A stretch of 64,000 nt of DNA from JADJGC01 sp964576925 (GCA_964576925.1 CAZNWJ010000002.1:124001-188000); one strand, 5' to 3'; counted from the first letter of the stretch, positions 15,835-25,217 are shown. Translations and numbers: made by a program. The notes: generated by a model not told the origin, from the sequence alone.

Positions 15835-18744
15835 TCAATATTGCGAGATGTGGTATTGCTTCATCTTGAGACGAAGCGTGGACTCCGGAATCGAGAGTTT
15901 TTCGGCGGCGTGCTTCTTGATCCAGCCATTCTCGCGCAAGGCGGTCAGGATGTACTCGCGTTCGAGGCGATTCAGATATTCGTAAAGCGAGAAATTGCCG
16001 TTTGTCTCGGCGCGCGAGCCGCTATCAGGGTTGATGCGGTCGGTGATGCGGTGCGAGATCATATACGAAGAGATGACCTTCTTCTCACCGGCCAAAAGCA
16101 CGAGCTTCTTGATTTCGTTCTCGAGTTCGCGAATGTTTCCCGGCCAATCGTAATCAGTGAGCAGATTGAAGGCTTCCGGCTCAAGTCGAACTTCGGGGTC
16201 GGCTTTCTGCACGAAGTGGCGCAGAAGCAGCGGAATGTCTTCGCGGCGTTCGCGCAACGGCGGAAGGCGGAAACCAAAGGTCGAGAGGCGATAATAGAGA
16301 TCCTGACGAAATTGGCCGCTTTCCATCATCGTCTTGAGGTCTTTATTGGTGGCGGAGATGACGCGGACATCGACCTTGCGCGGCATCGTTTCGCCGAGGC
16401 GAACCACTTCTTTTTCTTCGATCACGCGAAGGAGTTTCACCTGGATCGAAAGCGGCATGTCGCCGATTTCGTCGAGGAAGAATGTGCCGCCGTCGGCTTC
16501 TTCAAACAGCCCGACCTTTTCACCTTCGGCGCCGGTAAACGCGCCGCGCTTGTAGCCGAACAACTCCGATTCAAGCAGTGTTTCCGGCAACGCCGCGCAA
16601 TTGACCGAGACAAAGCGCTTGTCCTTGCGGTTGGAATTGTAGTGGATCGCTTTGGCGAGCAGATCTTTGCCGGTGCCGGTTTCGCCTTCGATAAGAATGG
16701 AGATCGACGAGTCCTTGACTTGCATCACGCGATCGAGAATATCGAGCAGGTCGTGGTTAGCGGTGATGATGTTCGGGAACGACAACTGCTTCTGCAGTTG
16801 GTCCTTCAACCGGCGGTTGTCCTGTGCCAGCCGACGCTTCTGTTCTTCGGATGACTTGAAAGCAAGGATGTCGGAGAAGGCAATCGCAAAATCAAGATTG
16901 GCTTTGCTAAATCCCGCATCAGAGGAACCGACGCGGTCGATAAACACGAGACCGGCGACTTCTGATGAGAGCTGAATCGGGATGGAGATAAACGCGCCCA
17001 GGCTGTCGCCGCCGCCGAGATAGTCAAACATCCGCTTGCGATCGGCGGTGAGGTGCGTTACGAGCAGCGGGCGCTCCAGCGGCAACGAACCGCCGCGGCC
17101 GTTGGCCAGCGACTTCGAGATCTTCTGCAACAGCGCATTGTCGAACTCGAGTGCGGCGAGCGTTTCGAAGGCGTTCTGCTGCGAATCATAGGAGAAGATA
17201 AAGGCGCGAGTACCGCCAACTTTATCGCGCAGCACGCGCAGGCTGTCCTCCAACGATCCGCTTTTCAGGCTGCCATATTCGCTCGCCGTCAAAAACGAAC
17301 TGAAAAGGCTGAACTCGTTGTCGTTTGAAAGTCCGGCATCCACCATATCGTCTTCGATCGAGAGGCGCAGGATGCGGCATTCCTCGATCGCGCGATCATC
17401 GCTGAAAGCATCGGCGAGGTCTTCGCACGACGCGAGGTAACTCAAAGCCGCATCGTAATCTTTGGCTTCGTAAGCGAGCGCCGCCATCTGGTAGTGGGCG
17501 TGGATCTTCAGCCAGGTCAATGAAAGCTGGTCGGCGAGGCGAATGGAAGCGTTGAGGTGGCGCAGACCGAGCTGATGGTGCGCCGGCGACTTGATCAGCG
17601 ATTTGCCGGCGACGTAGAGCGCGTGCGCCAATTCGCGGACTTCCCCGGCGACTTCAAGCGCCGTGATCGACTCGTCGAACATGGCGAGCGCGGTATCGAT
17701 CTGATCCGAAGCCGCAGCAAGCGCGCCGAGGATCTTCTTGGCGCCGGCGATTTCAATAACCTCGCCGACGTGCTCGGCGACGTCGAGTGCTCGCTGAGCA
17801 TGATCGCGGGCGAGGGCATAATTGCCAGCGGCGTACTCGAGCTCGGCGAGCCGGCGTTCGGTCTGGCTGATGATGGCGCTCTCGGGAGCGATACGTTGAC
17901 CGATCTCCAGCGCGTAGGAATAGTGCTGTCGCGCCATGCGGGTGTCGCCCATCGCCGCTAGGAGCTCGCCCATGTATTCGTGGTAAATCGAACGTTCGCG
18001 CAAGAGGTCAAAGCGCTTGATGACGTCGTAAGCGAGATCGAGCGTCCGCCGGGCGTTCGAGAAGTTCTCTTTCAGATAGAGGACGTAGCCCAGAGAAAGT
18101 AGATTGCGGGCTTCGGACGGACCTGAGTCGGTGCTATGACTGAAGTTGACGCATTCCTTGAGGACTTCCAGCGCTTCATCCCACTTGCCGAGAAGAATCT
18201 GGATACGCGCGCGATTACCGCGGGCGCGATTCAGCGCGACCTCGGACATAGCGTCGACGCGTTGGGCAATTTCGATCGACTCGGAGAGGAATTTGTCAGC
18301 CAGCTTGAACTCGCCGCGAATGAAGTAGACCTGGGCCAGCCGGTTGTAAGCGCTGACCAGTTCGTCTTCGTGACCGATGCGGCGGAAAGAGCTGATGGCG
18401 TCGCGGATAAAAGCTTCGCCCTGGTGGAGATCACCGAGGGCGACGTGAAGCTTGCCGATCAAGGCCTGGATGCGGCCGATAATCAGATTCTCGGCGGTAT
18501 TGGCGACCAGGGCATAGGCCTTGTTCGCAACCGCGAGAACTTCGAGCGGCGGCTTGGTCTGGAGGTCGACCGTCGCCTGCAGATAGAGGAACTCACCCGC
18601 TACGCGCGCCGAGGACTCCGACTCAATCACAGGAGTCAGCTTCCCTAACTCTTCGCGAGCTTCGACAAACTTGTTTTCGCCAACCAGGGATTGGATCGAT
18701 CTTAGTTTGTCCGCCGTGTCTGTCGCATTACCGATTCTGCTCAT
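15835..18744 (-). CDS. Sigma54-dependent activator with TPR and GAF sensor domains
   Basis: 969 residues. Residues 1-470 are TPR-like helix pairs, about 495-630 a GAF domain, about 640-660 a coiled linker, about 660-880 the AAA+ domain, and the last 40 residues a Fis-type helix-turn-helix (SIPESTLRLKMKQYH). Walker A is GETGTGKD (687-694), the sigma54-contact loop GAFTGA is intact (734-739), and Walker B is GGTFFLDE (752-759), so it should be an active bacterial enhancer-binding protein rather than a degenerate one. No receiver domain is present, so control is likely through ligand binding at GAF or protein binding at the TPRs. It follows a small secreted protein gene by 17 bp and has no ribosome site of its own, which suggests coupled expression. 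Confidence 0.9.
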   Translation of the reverse strand: MSRIGNATDTADKLRSIQSLVGENKFVEAREELGKLTPVIESESSARVAGEFLYLQATVDLQTKPPLEVLAVANKAYALVANTAENLIIGRIQALIGKLHVALGDLHQGEAFIRDAISSFRRIGHEDELVSAYNRLAQVYFIRGEFKLADKFLSESIEIAQRVDAMSEVALNRARGNRARIQILLGKWDEALEVLKECVNFSHSTDSGPSEARNLLSLGYVLYLKENFSNARRTLDLAYDVIKRFDLLRERSIYHEYMGELLAAMGDTRMARQHYSYALEIGQRIAPESAIISQTERRLAELEYAAGNYALARDHAQRALDVAEHVGEVIEIAGAKKILGALAAASDQIDTALAMFDESITALEVAGEVRELAHALYVAGKSLIKSPAHHQLGLRHLNASIRLADQLSLTWLKIHAHYQMAALAYEAKDYDAALSYLASCEDLADAFSDDRAIEECRILRLSIEDDMVDAGLSNDNEFSLFSSFLTASEYGSLKSGSLEDSLRVLRDKVGGTRAFIFSYDSQQNAFETLAALEFDNALLQKISKSLANGRGGSLPLERPLLVTHLTADRKRMFDYLGGGDSLGAFISIPIQLSSEVAGLVFIDRVGSSDAGFSKANLDFAIAFSDILAFKSSEEQKRRLAQDNRRLKDQLQKQLSFPNIITANHDLLDILDRVMQVKDSSISILIEGETGTGKDLLAKAIHYNSNRKDKRFVSVNCAALPETLLESELFGYKRGAFTGAEGEKVGLFEEADGGTFFLDEIGDMPLSIQVKLLRVIEEKEVVRLGETMPRKVDVRVISATNKDLKTMMESGQFRQDLYYRLSTFGFRLPPLRERREDIPLLLRHFVQKADPEVRLEPEAFNLLTDYDWPGNIRELENEIKKLVLLAGEKKVISSYMISHRITDRINPDSGSRAETNGNFSLYEYLNRLEREYILTALRENGWIKKHAAEKLSIPESTLRLKMKQYHISQY

Positions 18745-18761
18745 CCAGACTACAAAAGTTG

Positions 18762-19091
18762 CTACTTGTTTCTTCGTGTGCCTACAGGATACATGATTCT
18801 CTTATCAGATCCTTGAGGCGGGTTCGCAGTCAAATCGCTCTTCACACTGTTGCCCAGGAATACGCTGCGCACTTCGAGGAAGAAAAGCCGTGTCCATTCG
18901 ATGATCCTCGTAATGATCGGCGTGTTTGGTTTGGGGCCGTCCGTGCTGCCGTTCTGCGGCTTGTAACCTACCGTCGTCGTGTCAGTCGGTCGGTCATCCC
19001 AAGGATGATCCACCGCTTGCGCCGATGTTGGCAGGAGAAGCGATATTGAGGCTGTGAACACTACCAATGTCAGTAGCTTTAGCAGGTTCAT
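18762..19091 (-). CDS. Small secreted protein upstream of the sigma54 activator
   Basis: 109 residues. The start at 19091 is chosen because GGAGG lies 8 nt upstream and it yields a clean signal peptide (MNLLKLLTLVVFTASISLLL, cleavage after AQA). The mature part is about 83 residues, polar and Pro/Thr-rich at first, then an amphipathic stretch (IITRIIEWTRLFFLEV) that could associate with a membrane. I do not recognise a family. It is the first gene of a two-gene unit with the TPR-GAF-sigma54 activator, so it may be a ligand, sensor or target of that regulator (inference). Confidence 0.6.
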   Translation of the reverse strand: MNLLKLLTLVVFTASISLLLPTSAQAVDHPWDDRPTDTTTVGYKPQNGSTDGPKPNTPIITRIIEWTRLFFLEVRSVFLGNSVKSDLTANPPQGSDKRIMYPVGTRRNK

Positions 19092-19182
19092 ACCTACTGC
19101 CTCCAAAAAGTGAACTGTTATCGAAGTCGTGAGTCAAAGGTGTGCTGGGGACTAAGCGAGAGCACATCCTTGGCCGTGCTTG

Positions 19183-19211
19183 AAGCTAACGATTCACAAA
19201 TCCCCTGTCAA
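19183..19211 (-). promoter_or_regulatory. Candidate sigma70 promoter for the small-protein/sigma54-activator unit
   Basis: On the minus strand a consensus TTGACA (19206-19211) is followed after 17 nt by TAGCTT (19183-19188). The predicted leader to the ATG at 19091 is about 85 nt. Confidence 0.45.
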
Positions 19212-19343
19212 GCACTTTTTGCGATATTCGCTAAGGAAGCGTAGCCCAGTCGGATAATTTATTGTCAATTAATAATTTATGTGTTCGGCGCAAAACCTGC
19301 GCTTACGACAGCATGAGGACCTTGATTAGCCTCAACAATAGAA

Positions 19344-19364
19344 AGGGCCGGGAAGACCGGCCCT
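19344..19364 (-). terminator. Terminator of the yceD-to-etfB operon
   Basis: An 8-bp perfect stem AGGGCCGG/CCGGCCCT (19344-19351 with 19357-19364) with a 5-nt loop is followed on the minus strand by TTTCTATTGTT. It lies 35 bp after the etfB stop codon. Confidence 0.75.
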
Positions 19365-19398
19365 AAGCGTTCGTGATTCGAATGGAAAGCGCTCGTTG

Positions 19399-20184
19399 TC
19401 AGATAACCTGACCTTCTCGTAGTTTCGTGAACAGCTTGTCGGCGATCTCCTGTGGAGTGGCCCCGGCGATAATCTCGCCTTTCGGACGGGCCGGTGGATT
19501 CGCCGCTTTACCAATCTTGCTCGCGTTTTTCACCGGCCCAGTCTCGGTGTTGACGCCCAGGTCGGAGGCTTTGTAGACGGTGACCGTTTTCTTCTTGGCA
19601 TTCATCTTGCCCTTAAGCGACGGCAAACGAGGTTCATTGATCTCTTTGACCACTGATACGACGGCCGGCATCGGGGCGACAACCTTATCGAAGCCGTCAT
19701 CAGTCATGCGTTCGACGGTAATCTTGCCACCATCCACGGATTCGATCTTGCGAACAAACATGATTTGCGGTAGTGAAAGGACGCCGGCGACTGCCGGAGG
19801 AATCGCGGAGGCATCAGAGTCCACGGCCTGCTTCCCGAAGAGCACCAAATCAAAGGAACCGATCTTCTTTACGCCGGCAGCCAGCGCCGCCGCGATACCG
19901 ACGGCATCGAGGCCGGTTAGTGCGTCGTCCATGATGTGGGCAGCCTCGTCGGCGCCGAGAGCGAGTGCCTCGCGCAAAGCGTAATCAGCTTCTTTGCCGC
20001 CGAGGGATAATGCCCAGATGGTACCGCCGTGTTTTTCCTTGAGACGCAGCGCCTCTTCGATTGCATAGGCGTCAAAGGGATTCAGCATCCCCGGACTGGC
20101 CGGCAGGGTGATTGTCCCTGCCTGAGAATCGACACCCACCAGGGCAATTTCCGGAACCTGTTTGATGCAAACCACGATATTCAT
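19399..20184 (-). CDS. etfB: Electron transfer flavoprotein beta subunit
   Basis: 261 residues, the usual length. It starts MNIVVCIKQVPE, has the SLGG and ALALGADEA blocks of the FixA/EtfB nucleotide-binding fold, and contains the DSDASAIPP segment where the family signature lies. EtfB pairs with EtfA to carry electrons from acyl-CoA dehydrogenases or, in bifurcating forms, from NADH. GGGAGGAG precedes the ATG. It is the last gene of the fatty-acid-synthesis operon, 14 bp after rnc, and a terminator follows. No etfA is adjacent or anywhere in the window, which is unusual because the two are nearly always neighbours. Confidence 0.92.
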   Translation of the reverse strand: MNIVVCIKQVPEIALVGVDSQAGTITLPASPGMLNPFDAYAIEEALRLKEKHGGTIWALSLGGKEADYALREALALGADEAAHIMDDALTGLDAVGIAAALAAGVKKIGSFDLVLFGKQAVDSDASAIPPAVAGVLSLPQIMFVRKIESVDGGKITVERMTDDGFDKVVAPMPAVVSVVKEINEPRLPSLKGKMNAKKKTVTVYKASDLGVNTETGPVKNASKIGKAANPPARPKGEIIAGATPQEIADKLFTKLREGQVI

Positions 20185-20198
20185 GAATCTCCTCCCAG

Positions 20199-20960
20199 TT
20201 AGCGTTTTTCATCCAGAGCTGAAAGTGCGCTTTCAGCAGCGCGCTGTTCCGCGCTTTTCTTGGAATCGCCGCGCCCGGTTCCCAAGCGGCGACCATTGAC
20301 AAAGACCTCGACGGTGAAGACCTTGCGGTGATCGGGGCCGTCCTCATCAGAGACGGTATATTTCGGTAGACCGCTGCCGCCAGCCTGGAGTCTTTCCAGG
20401 AGTTCTCCTTTATAGTTTCGCAGCGACAGGAAATCGCTGATTTCGCTGAAGTTGAACGAGATCAGACGCTTGACGGTCATGCGCGCCGCCTGCAAACCGC
20501 CGTCAAGATAAACAGCCCCGAAAAGAGCCTCAAGGCAATCGGCGACAATCGAAGGACGGGTGCGACCACCGGCGCGTTCTTCATCGGCCGACATCAGAAT
20601 GTAAGTGCCCAACTCGATCTCCATCCCGGTGTGCGCGAGCACTTTCTTGTTAACGAGCAGCGACTTGTTCTTGGTCAGATTGCCCTCGCTCATGTCGGGG
20701 TACAACTGAAACAGCTCCTCTGCAACAACTAATCCCAGAACCGAATCTCCGAGAAATTCGAGGCGCTCGTAGGATCGGAGGTTGCGCGGCTCATTTGCAC
20801 GCAGAAAGGAACGATGTGTCAGGGCCTTGCAGAGATAGTAGGAGTCGCGGAAGCTGTAGCCAATGCGCTTTTGCACTTCGATGATCGTCTCCGGACTGAG
20901 TGTTGGCGGCTGAGCGGGTTCGGCCTGCTTGCCGAACAGCCGTCGGAGCAAGCGCAGCAT
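20199..20960 (-). CDS. rnc: Ribonuclease III
   Basis: 253 residues. The endonuclease domain carries the signature ERLEFLGDS (65-73, metal ligands E65, E68, D72) and the second acidic pair D141 and E144 in ADCLEALFGA. A double-stranded-RNA-binding domain occupies about 180-250. RNase III cleaves structured rRNA precursors and some mRNAs. A short N-terminal extension (about 20 residues) precedes the fold. It sits 3 bp after fabF, the widely conserved fab-rnc arrangement, and its AGGA ribosome site overlaps the end of fabF, implying translational coupling. Confidence 0.96.
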   Translation of the reverse strand: MLRLLRRLFGKQAEPAQPPTLSPETIIEVQKRIGYSFRDSYYLCKALTHRSFLRANEPRNLRSYERLEFLGDSVLGLVVAEELFQLYPDMSEGNLTKNKSLLVNKKVLAHTGMEIELGTYILMSADEERAGGRTRPSIVADCLEALFGAVYLDGGLQAARMTVKRLISFNFSEISDFLSLRNYKGELLERLQAGGSGLPKYTVSDEDGPDHRKVFTVEVFVNGRRLGTGRGDSKKSAEQRAAESALSALDEKR

Positions 20961-20963
20961 GCA

Positions 20964-22211
20964 TTATCCTGACGAATTCAAATGCCTGCCGAGCGCAAGC
21001 GTGATGTTATGTCCCCCAAAACCAAAGGAATTGCTAATGGCAAAGTTGAGTGGCACCTGGCGTCCGCCTTCGCGGACGTAGTCCAGATCGCACTGCGGGT
21101 CCTGATTTTGGATATTGATCGTCTGGTGCACGAACTGATGGTGAAGTTCGAGCGCGACCGTGGCTGTCTCCATCGCTCCGGCACAACCAAGCATGTGGCC
21201 AATCATCGACTTGGTCGAATTGACCAGGAGCTTCCCAGCCCGTTCGCCGAAAACGCGTTTGATAGCAGCGGTTTCAGCGATGTCGCCCAACGGCGTCGAA
21301 GTACCGTGGGTGTTGACGTGGTCGATCTGCTCGAGTTTCAGCCCGGCATCGGCCACGGCCAATTCCATGCAGCGAGCTGCCCCATCGCCGTCCGGTGCGG
21401 GGGCAGTAATATGGTGCGCGTCCGCCGTCATTCCGGCACCGAGGATCTCAGCGTAAATCCTGGCGCCACGCTTCTTCGCGTGCGCTTCGCTTTCCAGGAC
21501 CATGATCGCGGCCCCTTCGCCCATGACAAATCCATCGCGGTCGACGTCGAACGGGCGCGAGGCGCGTTCGGGGTCGTCATTTCTGGTTGAAAGAGCGCGC
21601 GCCTGACAGAAACCGGCATAGGCCATTTCCGTGATGGCCGCCTCGGCTCCACCGGTAATCACGACATCGGCTTCGCCGCGCTGAATGACGCGCATGGCGT
21701 CGGCGATGGCGTGAGCCGAAGAACAGCAGGCGCTGACGGTCGCATAGTTGGGCCCCTTGAAACCGTACTTGATCGAAATCAATCCCGGGATGATGTCAAT
21801 GATCATCATCGGGATGAAAAACGGCGACACCTTGCCCGGCCCCTTTTCCTTATAAGTCCAGCACTGGTCCTCGAATGTCAGAATTCCGCCGATCCCGGAG
21901 CCGGTGATAACACCGACGCGGGTCTTATCGACAACCTCCAAATTCAAGGCAGAGTCTTCGACCGCCATCTGTGCGGCAGCGATCGAGTATTGCTGAATCA
22001 AGTCGGTCCGGCGCAGCTCCTTTTTGTCCATATAAGCTGCGCCGTCGAAATTTCGAACCAGGGCACCGATGCGGGAATCGAACTGGGATGTTTCGAAGCG
22101 ATCTACGGTACAGACACCAGATTTACCCGCCTTGATTCCAGCCCAGTACTCGTCTTTGGAATTTCCCAGCGGCGCAACGATGCCGAGGCCGGTGATCACG
22201 GCTTTGTTCAT
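20964..22211 (-). CDS. fabF: 3-oxoacyl-ACP synthase II
   Basis: 415 residues from the ATG at 22211; an in-frame TTG three codons upstream is possible. The catalytic triad is complete: Cys163 in VSACCSS, His302 in NTHGTSTP and His339 in SMIGHMLG, numbered almost as in E. coli FabF. It elongates acyl-ACP by condensation with malonyl-ACP, mainly for long or cis-unsaturated chains. The residues around the nucleophile read SACCSS, where TACAT or TACTS is common, so a second Cys lies next to the catalytic one. It follows acpP in the fab operon. Confidence 0.96.
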   Translation of the reverse strand: MNKAVITGLGIVAPLGNSKDEYWAGIKAGKSGVCTVDRFETSQFDSRIGALVRNFDGAAYMDKKELRRTDLIQQYSIAAAQMAVEDSALNLEVVDKTRVGVITGSGIGGILTFEDQCWTYKEKGPGKVSPFFIPMMIIDIIPGLISIKYGFKGPNYATVSACCSSAHAIADAMRVIQRGEADVVITGGAEAAITEMAYAGFCQARALSTRNDDPERASRPFDVDRDGFVMGEGAAIMVLESEAHAKKRGARIYAEILGAGMTADAHHITAPAPDGDGAARCMELAVADAGLKLEQIDHVNTHGTSTPLGDIAETAAIKRVFGERAGKLLVNSTKSMIGHMLGCAGAMETATVALELHHQFVHQTINIQNQDPQCDLDYVREGGRQVPLNFAISNSFGFGGHNITLALGRHLNSSG

Positions 22212-22249
22212 AGTTGTCAAATCTAAATCCCGGTTGGCGCGGTCAGGTC

Positions 22250-22498
22250 CTACGCCGTTTCCTTGGCATGCGCCTTGATGTAATTGATGGCATCCCCGAC
22301 CGTCGAAATCTTCTCGGCTTCCTCATCAGGAATCTCGAGCCCAAAGGCCTCTTCAAGCGCCATTACGAGTTCGACAGTGTCGAGAGAATCGGCGCCGAGA
22401 TCGTCAACAAACTTGGCAGTCGGAACCACGGCATCCTTGTCGGCATTGAGCTGCTCGACGATGATCTCCTTGACTTTGGCTTCAACATCAATCGCCAT
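22250..22498 (-). CDS. acpP: Acyl carrier protein
   Basis: 82 residues, acidic, with the phosphopantetheine-bearing Ser38 in DLGADSLDTVEL. It carries the growing acyl chain between the Fab enzymes encoded around it. I chose the ATG at 22498, which has AGGAGG 7 nt upstream; a GTG one codon earlier would be too close to that site. Confidence 0.96.
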   Translation of the reverse strand: MAIDVEAKVKEIIVEQLNADKDAVVPTAKFVDDLGADSLDTVELVMALEEAFGLEIPDEEAEKISTVGDAINYIKAHAKETA

Positions 22499-22541
22499 CA
22501 CACTTCCTCCTATAGAATATGTAGACTATTATGACTTTCCC

Positions 22542-23279
22542 TTACATCAACATGCCGCCGTCGACCTGCAGCACCTGCCCGGTCATGTAACCCGCATCCT
22601 CCGAGGCGAGAAACGCCACGACGTTAGCGACATCGACCGGCAAGCCGGGCCGTTTTAACGGCACGACACTCAAGAAGGCTTCCTTGGCGGCGTCAGACAA
22701 ATGCTCCGTCATTTCGGTCTGGATGTATCCCGGCGCCACCGCGTTGCAGGTAACATTGCGTCCTGCGAGTTCTTTTGCAACAGATTTGGTGAGTCCGATC
22801 AAACCGGCTTTGGAAGCCGCATAATTGGCTTGCCCAAAATTACCCATCAAGCCGACAACCGACGAGATATTGATGATGCGGCCCGAACGGGCTTTCATCA
22901 TGACTTTCGCCGCCGCTTGCGACATCAAGAACGCGCCTTTGAGGTTAATGGCGAGCACACGATCCCAGGCGGATTCATCCATCTTGATGACCAACGTGTC
23001 CTTCGTGATGCCGGCGTTGTTGACCAGGATGTCGAGATGACCGAATTTCTGGATGGCGTTGTCGATTGCGCTTTGAGCATCGGCTGCGGAAGTCACATCG
23101 CAATGGACGTAGGCGACCTCGCCGCGCGAAGCCAACTCGCTCACGGCGCTCTGGCCGACGTCGTCCAGGACATCGGCGATTACGGCTTTGCAGCCGCGAT
23201 CCAGGAGATTTTCGACGATGGCCCGCCCGATGCCCCGTGCTCCACCGGTGACCAGGGCCACTTTGCCGGCTAGACTCAA
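22542..23279 (-). CDS. fabG: 3-oxoacyl-ACP reductase
   Basis: 245 residues, a short-chain dehydrogenase. The NADPH-binding TGGARGIG is at 11-18, NNAG at 87-90, and the catalytic Ser140, Tyr153 and Lys157 are present (NYAASK). It reduces 3-oxoacyl-ACP to 3-hydroxyacyl-ACP. Its start overlaps the fabD stop by 4 bp (ATGA), so the two are translationally coupled. The family contains many look-alikes, but the position between fabD and acpP makes FabG the clear call. Confidence 0.95.
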   Translation of the reverse strand: MSLAGKVALVTGGARGIGRAIVENLLDRGCKAVIADVLDDVGQSAVSELASRGEVAYVHCDVTSAADAQSAIDNAIQKFGHLDILVNNAGITKDTLVIKMDESAWDRVLAINLKGAFLMSQAAAKVMMKARSGRIINISSVVGLMGNFGQANYAASKAGLIGLTKSVAKELAGRNVTCNAVAPGYIQTEMTEHLSDAAKEAFLSVVPLKRPGLPVDVANVVAFLASEDAGYMTGQVLQVDGGMLM

Positions 23280-24217
23280 ACGACCTCCATTAATTTCTCG
23301 GCAACCAAATCAAAGTCGGAAACTTTGTCAAGGCTCATGATCTCGACATCGCCGAGTGTCCGCTTAACGAGGCCAGAGAGTACCTTGCCGGGGCCGATCT
23401 CGACAAAACGGCGCACTCCGAGCCGCGATAGTTCTTCAAGCGTATCGACCCACAGGACAGGAGCGGTGATCTGTTGCACTAACAGGCTCTTGATAGCAGC
23501 CGGGTCGGTCTCGGGTTTGGCGGTCACATTGGCGACGACCGGAAACTGGGGAGCGCGAAACTGAAGTTGATTGAGAGTTTGCTCGAGCTTGGCCGCAGCA
23601 CTGCGCATCAACGGCGAATGAAATGCCCCACCCACGGGCAAGAGTATCGCCCGTTTAGCGCCGAACTCTTTGGCTAAGGGGACCGACTTCTCGACTGCAC
23701 TGAATTCACCCGAGATGGCGACTTGATCCGGTGCGTTGAAGTTGGCGGGGACAACGACACCCTCGGGCTGCAAACGTTCGAGCAGCTTCATCACATTCTC
23801 GCGCGTTGCGCCCATGACGGCAGCCATCGTGCCGCGGTTTTCCTCGCACGCCTGCTGCATGGCTTTGCAGCGGGTGTTGACGGCTGTAACCGCATCGGCA
23901 GCGCTCAGAACCCCGGCGGCTGCCAGTGCAGAATATTCACCCAGAGAATGGCCAGCCGTGAAATCCGGTTTGAATGGTTGTTTCTGAAGAATGATCTGCC
24001 AGGCGAGCGAGTGCACGAGAATTGCCGGTTGGGTCACCACCGTTTCTTTCAATTTTTCTTCAGGACCCGCAAAGCTGACCTGAGCCAGATCGTATCCAAG
24101 GATCTTTGAAGCGCTAGTGTACAAGTCGCGCACTTCCGCGTGCTGCTCAAAGAGGTCCTGCGCCATACCGACGTACTGCGAGCCCTGCCCTGGAAAGAGA
24201 AATGCGATCTTTGACAT
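23276..24217 (-). CDS. fabD: Malonyl-CoA:ACP transacylase
   Basis: 313 residues. The nucleophile Ser91 lies in GHSLGE, His200 in GGAFHSPLM, and the oxyanion-region FPGQGSQ is at 8-14. It loads malonyl groups onto ACP for chain extension. It starts 1 bp after the fabH stop and ends in a 4-bp overlap with fabG, which fits a tightly coupled operon. Confidence 0.96.
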   Translation of the reverse strand: MSKIAFLFPGQGSQYVGMAQDLFEQHAEVRDLYTSASKILGYDLAQVSFAGPEEKLKETVVTQPAILVHSLAWQIILQKQPFKPDFTAGHSLGEYSALAAAGVLSAADAVTAVNTRCKAMQQACEENRGTMAAVMGATRENVMKLLERLQPEGVVVPANFNAPDQVAISGEFSAVEKSVPLAKEFGAKRAILLPVGGAFHSPLMRSAAAKLEQTLNQLQFRAPQFPVVANVTAKPETDPAAIKSLLVQQITAPVLWVDTLEELSRLGVRRFVEIGPGKVLSGLVKRTLGDVEIMSLDKVSDFDLVAEKLMEVV

Positions 24218-24218
24218 G

Positions 24219-25217
24219 CTACACCCTTATAAGCGCGGCACCCCAAACGAGGCCACCGCCGAACGAGACCATCAAGACGAGATTGCCGGGTTTCAACCGC
24301 CCTTGCTGCTTGGCTTCGGACATCGCAATCGGGATCGAAGCCGCCGAGGTATTGCCGTACTCGGAGATATTCACGAAAAGTTTCTCATCCGGAACATTGA
24401 GCCGTTTCTGGAGCGAATCGATGATGCGGATATTCGCCTGGTGCGGAATGACGAGGTCCACCTCTTCCGGCTTGACCCCCGCCTGTTCAAGCACGATTTC
24501 GGCGGAGGACTGCATGTTGCGAACAGCGAACTTGTAAATCTCAGATCCATTCATATAAACGTACGGGGCGCCGTTGTGCATGTTTTCCGGAGTAATCCGC
24601 TCGCGCGAACCACCGGCGCGGACGTAGAGCAGGTCCTGGTGGTTGCCGTCGGCCGCGACATGGGTTGCCAGAATGCCCCGCGTTGCATCTTCCGAGCGTG
24701 TCAGGATGGCAGCGCCAGCCCCGTCGCCGAAAAGCACGCAGGTGGAGCGATCTTCGTAGTTGGTAATACTGGTCAGTGTCTCGGCGCCGACAACGAGTAC
24801 GTTATTGAACATACCCGACTCGATGAACGCCCGCCCGGTCGCCAGTCCGTAGATGAAGCCCACGCAAGCAGCGTTGACATCCATTGCCGCCGCCCGGAGG
24901 GCGCCCAAGTGTCGTTGCACGATGACGGCCGCCGAGGGCGTTTTCATATCCGGGGTCACGGTGCCAATGATGATCATATCGAGCTGATCGGCGGTCATGC
25001 CGGCGTCGTCGAGCGCCTGACGGGCCGCCTTAATGCTCATATCTGAAGTGGCCTCGCCGGAATCACCGACGACGTGGCGCCGCTTGATGCCGGTACGCGA
25101 TGTGATCCACTCATCCGACGTATCGACGATTCGCTCAAAATCGGCATTGCTGAGCACCTTGGCGGGCACGTAAGCGCCCATTCCAGCCAGGTGCGCAAGG
25201 GGTCTTCCGTTATTCAT
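24219..25217 (-). CDS. fabH: 3-oxoacyl-ACP synthase III
   Basis: 332 residues. The catalytic Cys118 is in NAACVGF, the His in VIPHQANIRI and the Asn in EYGNTSAA. FabH begins fatty acid synthesis by condensing an acyl-CoA primer, usually acetyl-CoA, with malonyl-ACP. The residue after the Cys is Val where Ser or Ala is more usual. Its start overlaps the plsX stop by 4 bp. Confidence 0.96.
   Translation of the reverse strand: MNNGRPLAHLAGMGAYVPAKVLSNADFERIVDTSDEWITSRTGIKRRHVVGDSGEATSDMSIKAARQALDDAGMTADQLDMIIIGTVTPDMKTPSAAVIVQRHLGALRAAAMDVNAACVGFIYGLATGRAFIESGMFNNVLVVGAETLTSITNYEDRSTCVLFGDGAGAAILTRSEDATRGILATHVAADGNHQDLLYVRAGGSRERITPENMHNGAPYVYMNGSEIYKFAVRNMQSSAEIVLEQAGVKPEEVDLVIPHQANIRIIDSLQKRLNVPDEKLFVNISEYGNTSAASIPIAMSEAKQQGRLKPGNLVLMVSFGGGLVWGAALIRV

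Noticed and set aside
15700..16854. 384-codon plus-strand frame
   Set aside because: It lies opposite the AAA+ domain of the sigma54 activator, whose motifs are unmistakable; it starts in noncoding DNA and has no ribosome site.
19171..19184. Sigma54-type promoter TTGGCCGTGCTTGA near the sigma54 activator
   Set aside because: It lies on the plus strand with no plus-strand gene downstream, and the -12 element lacks the GC dinucleotide.
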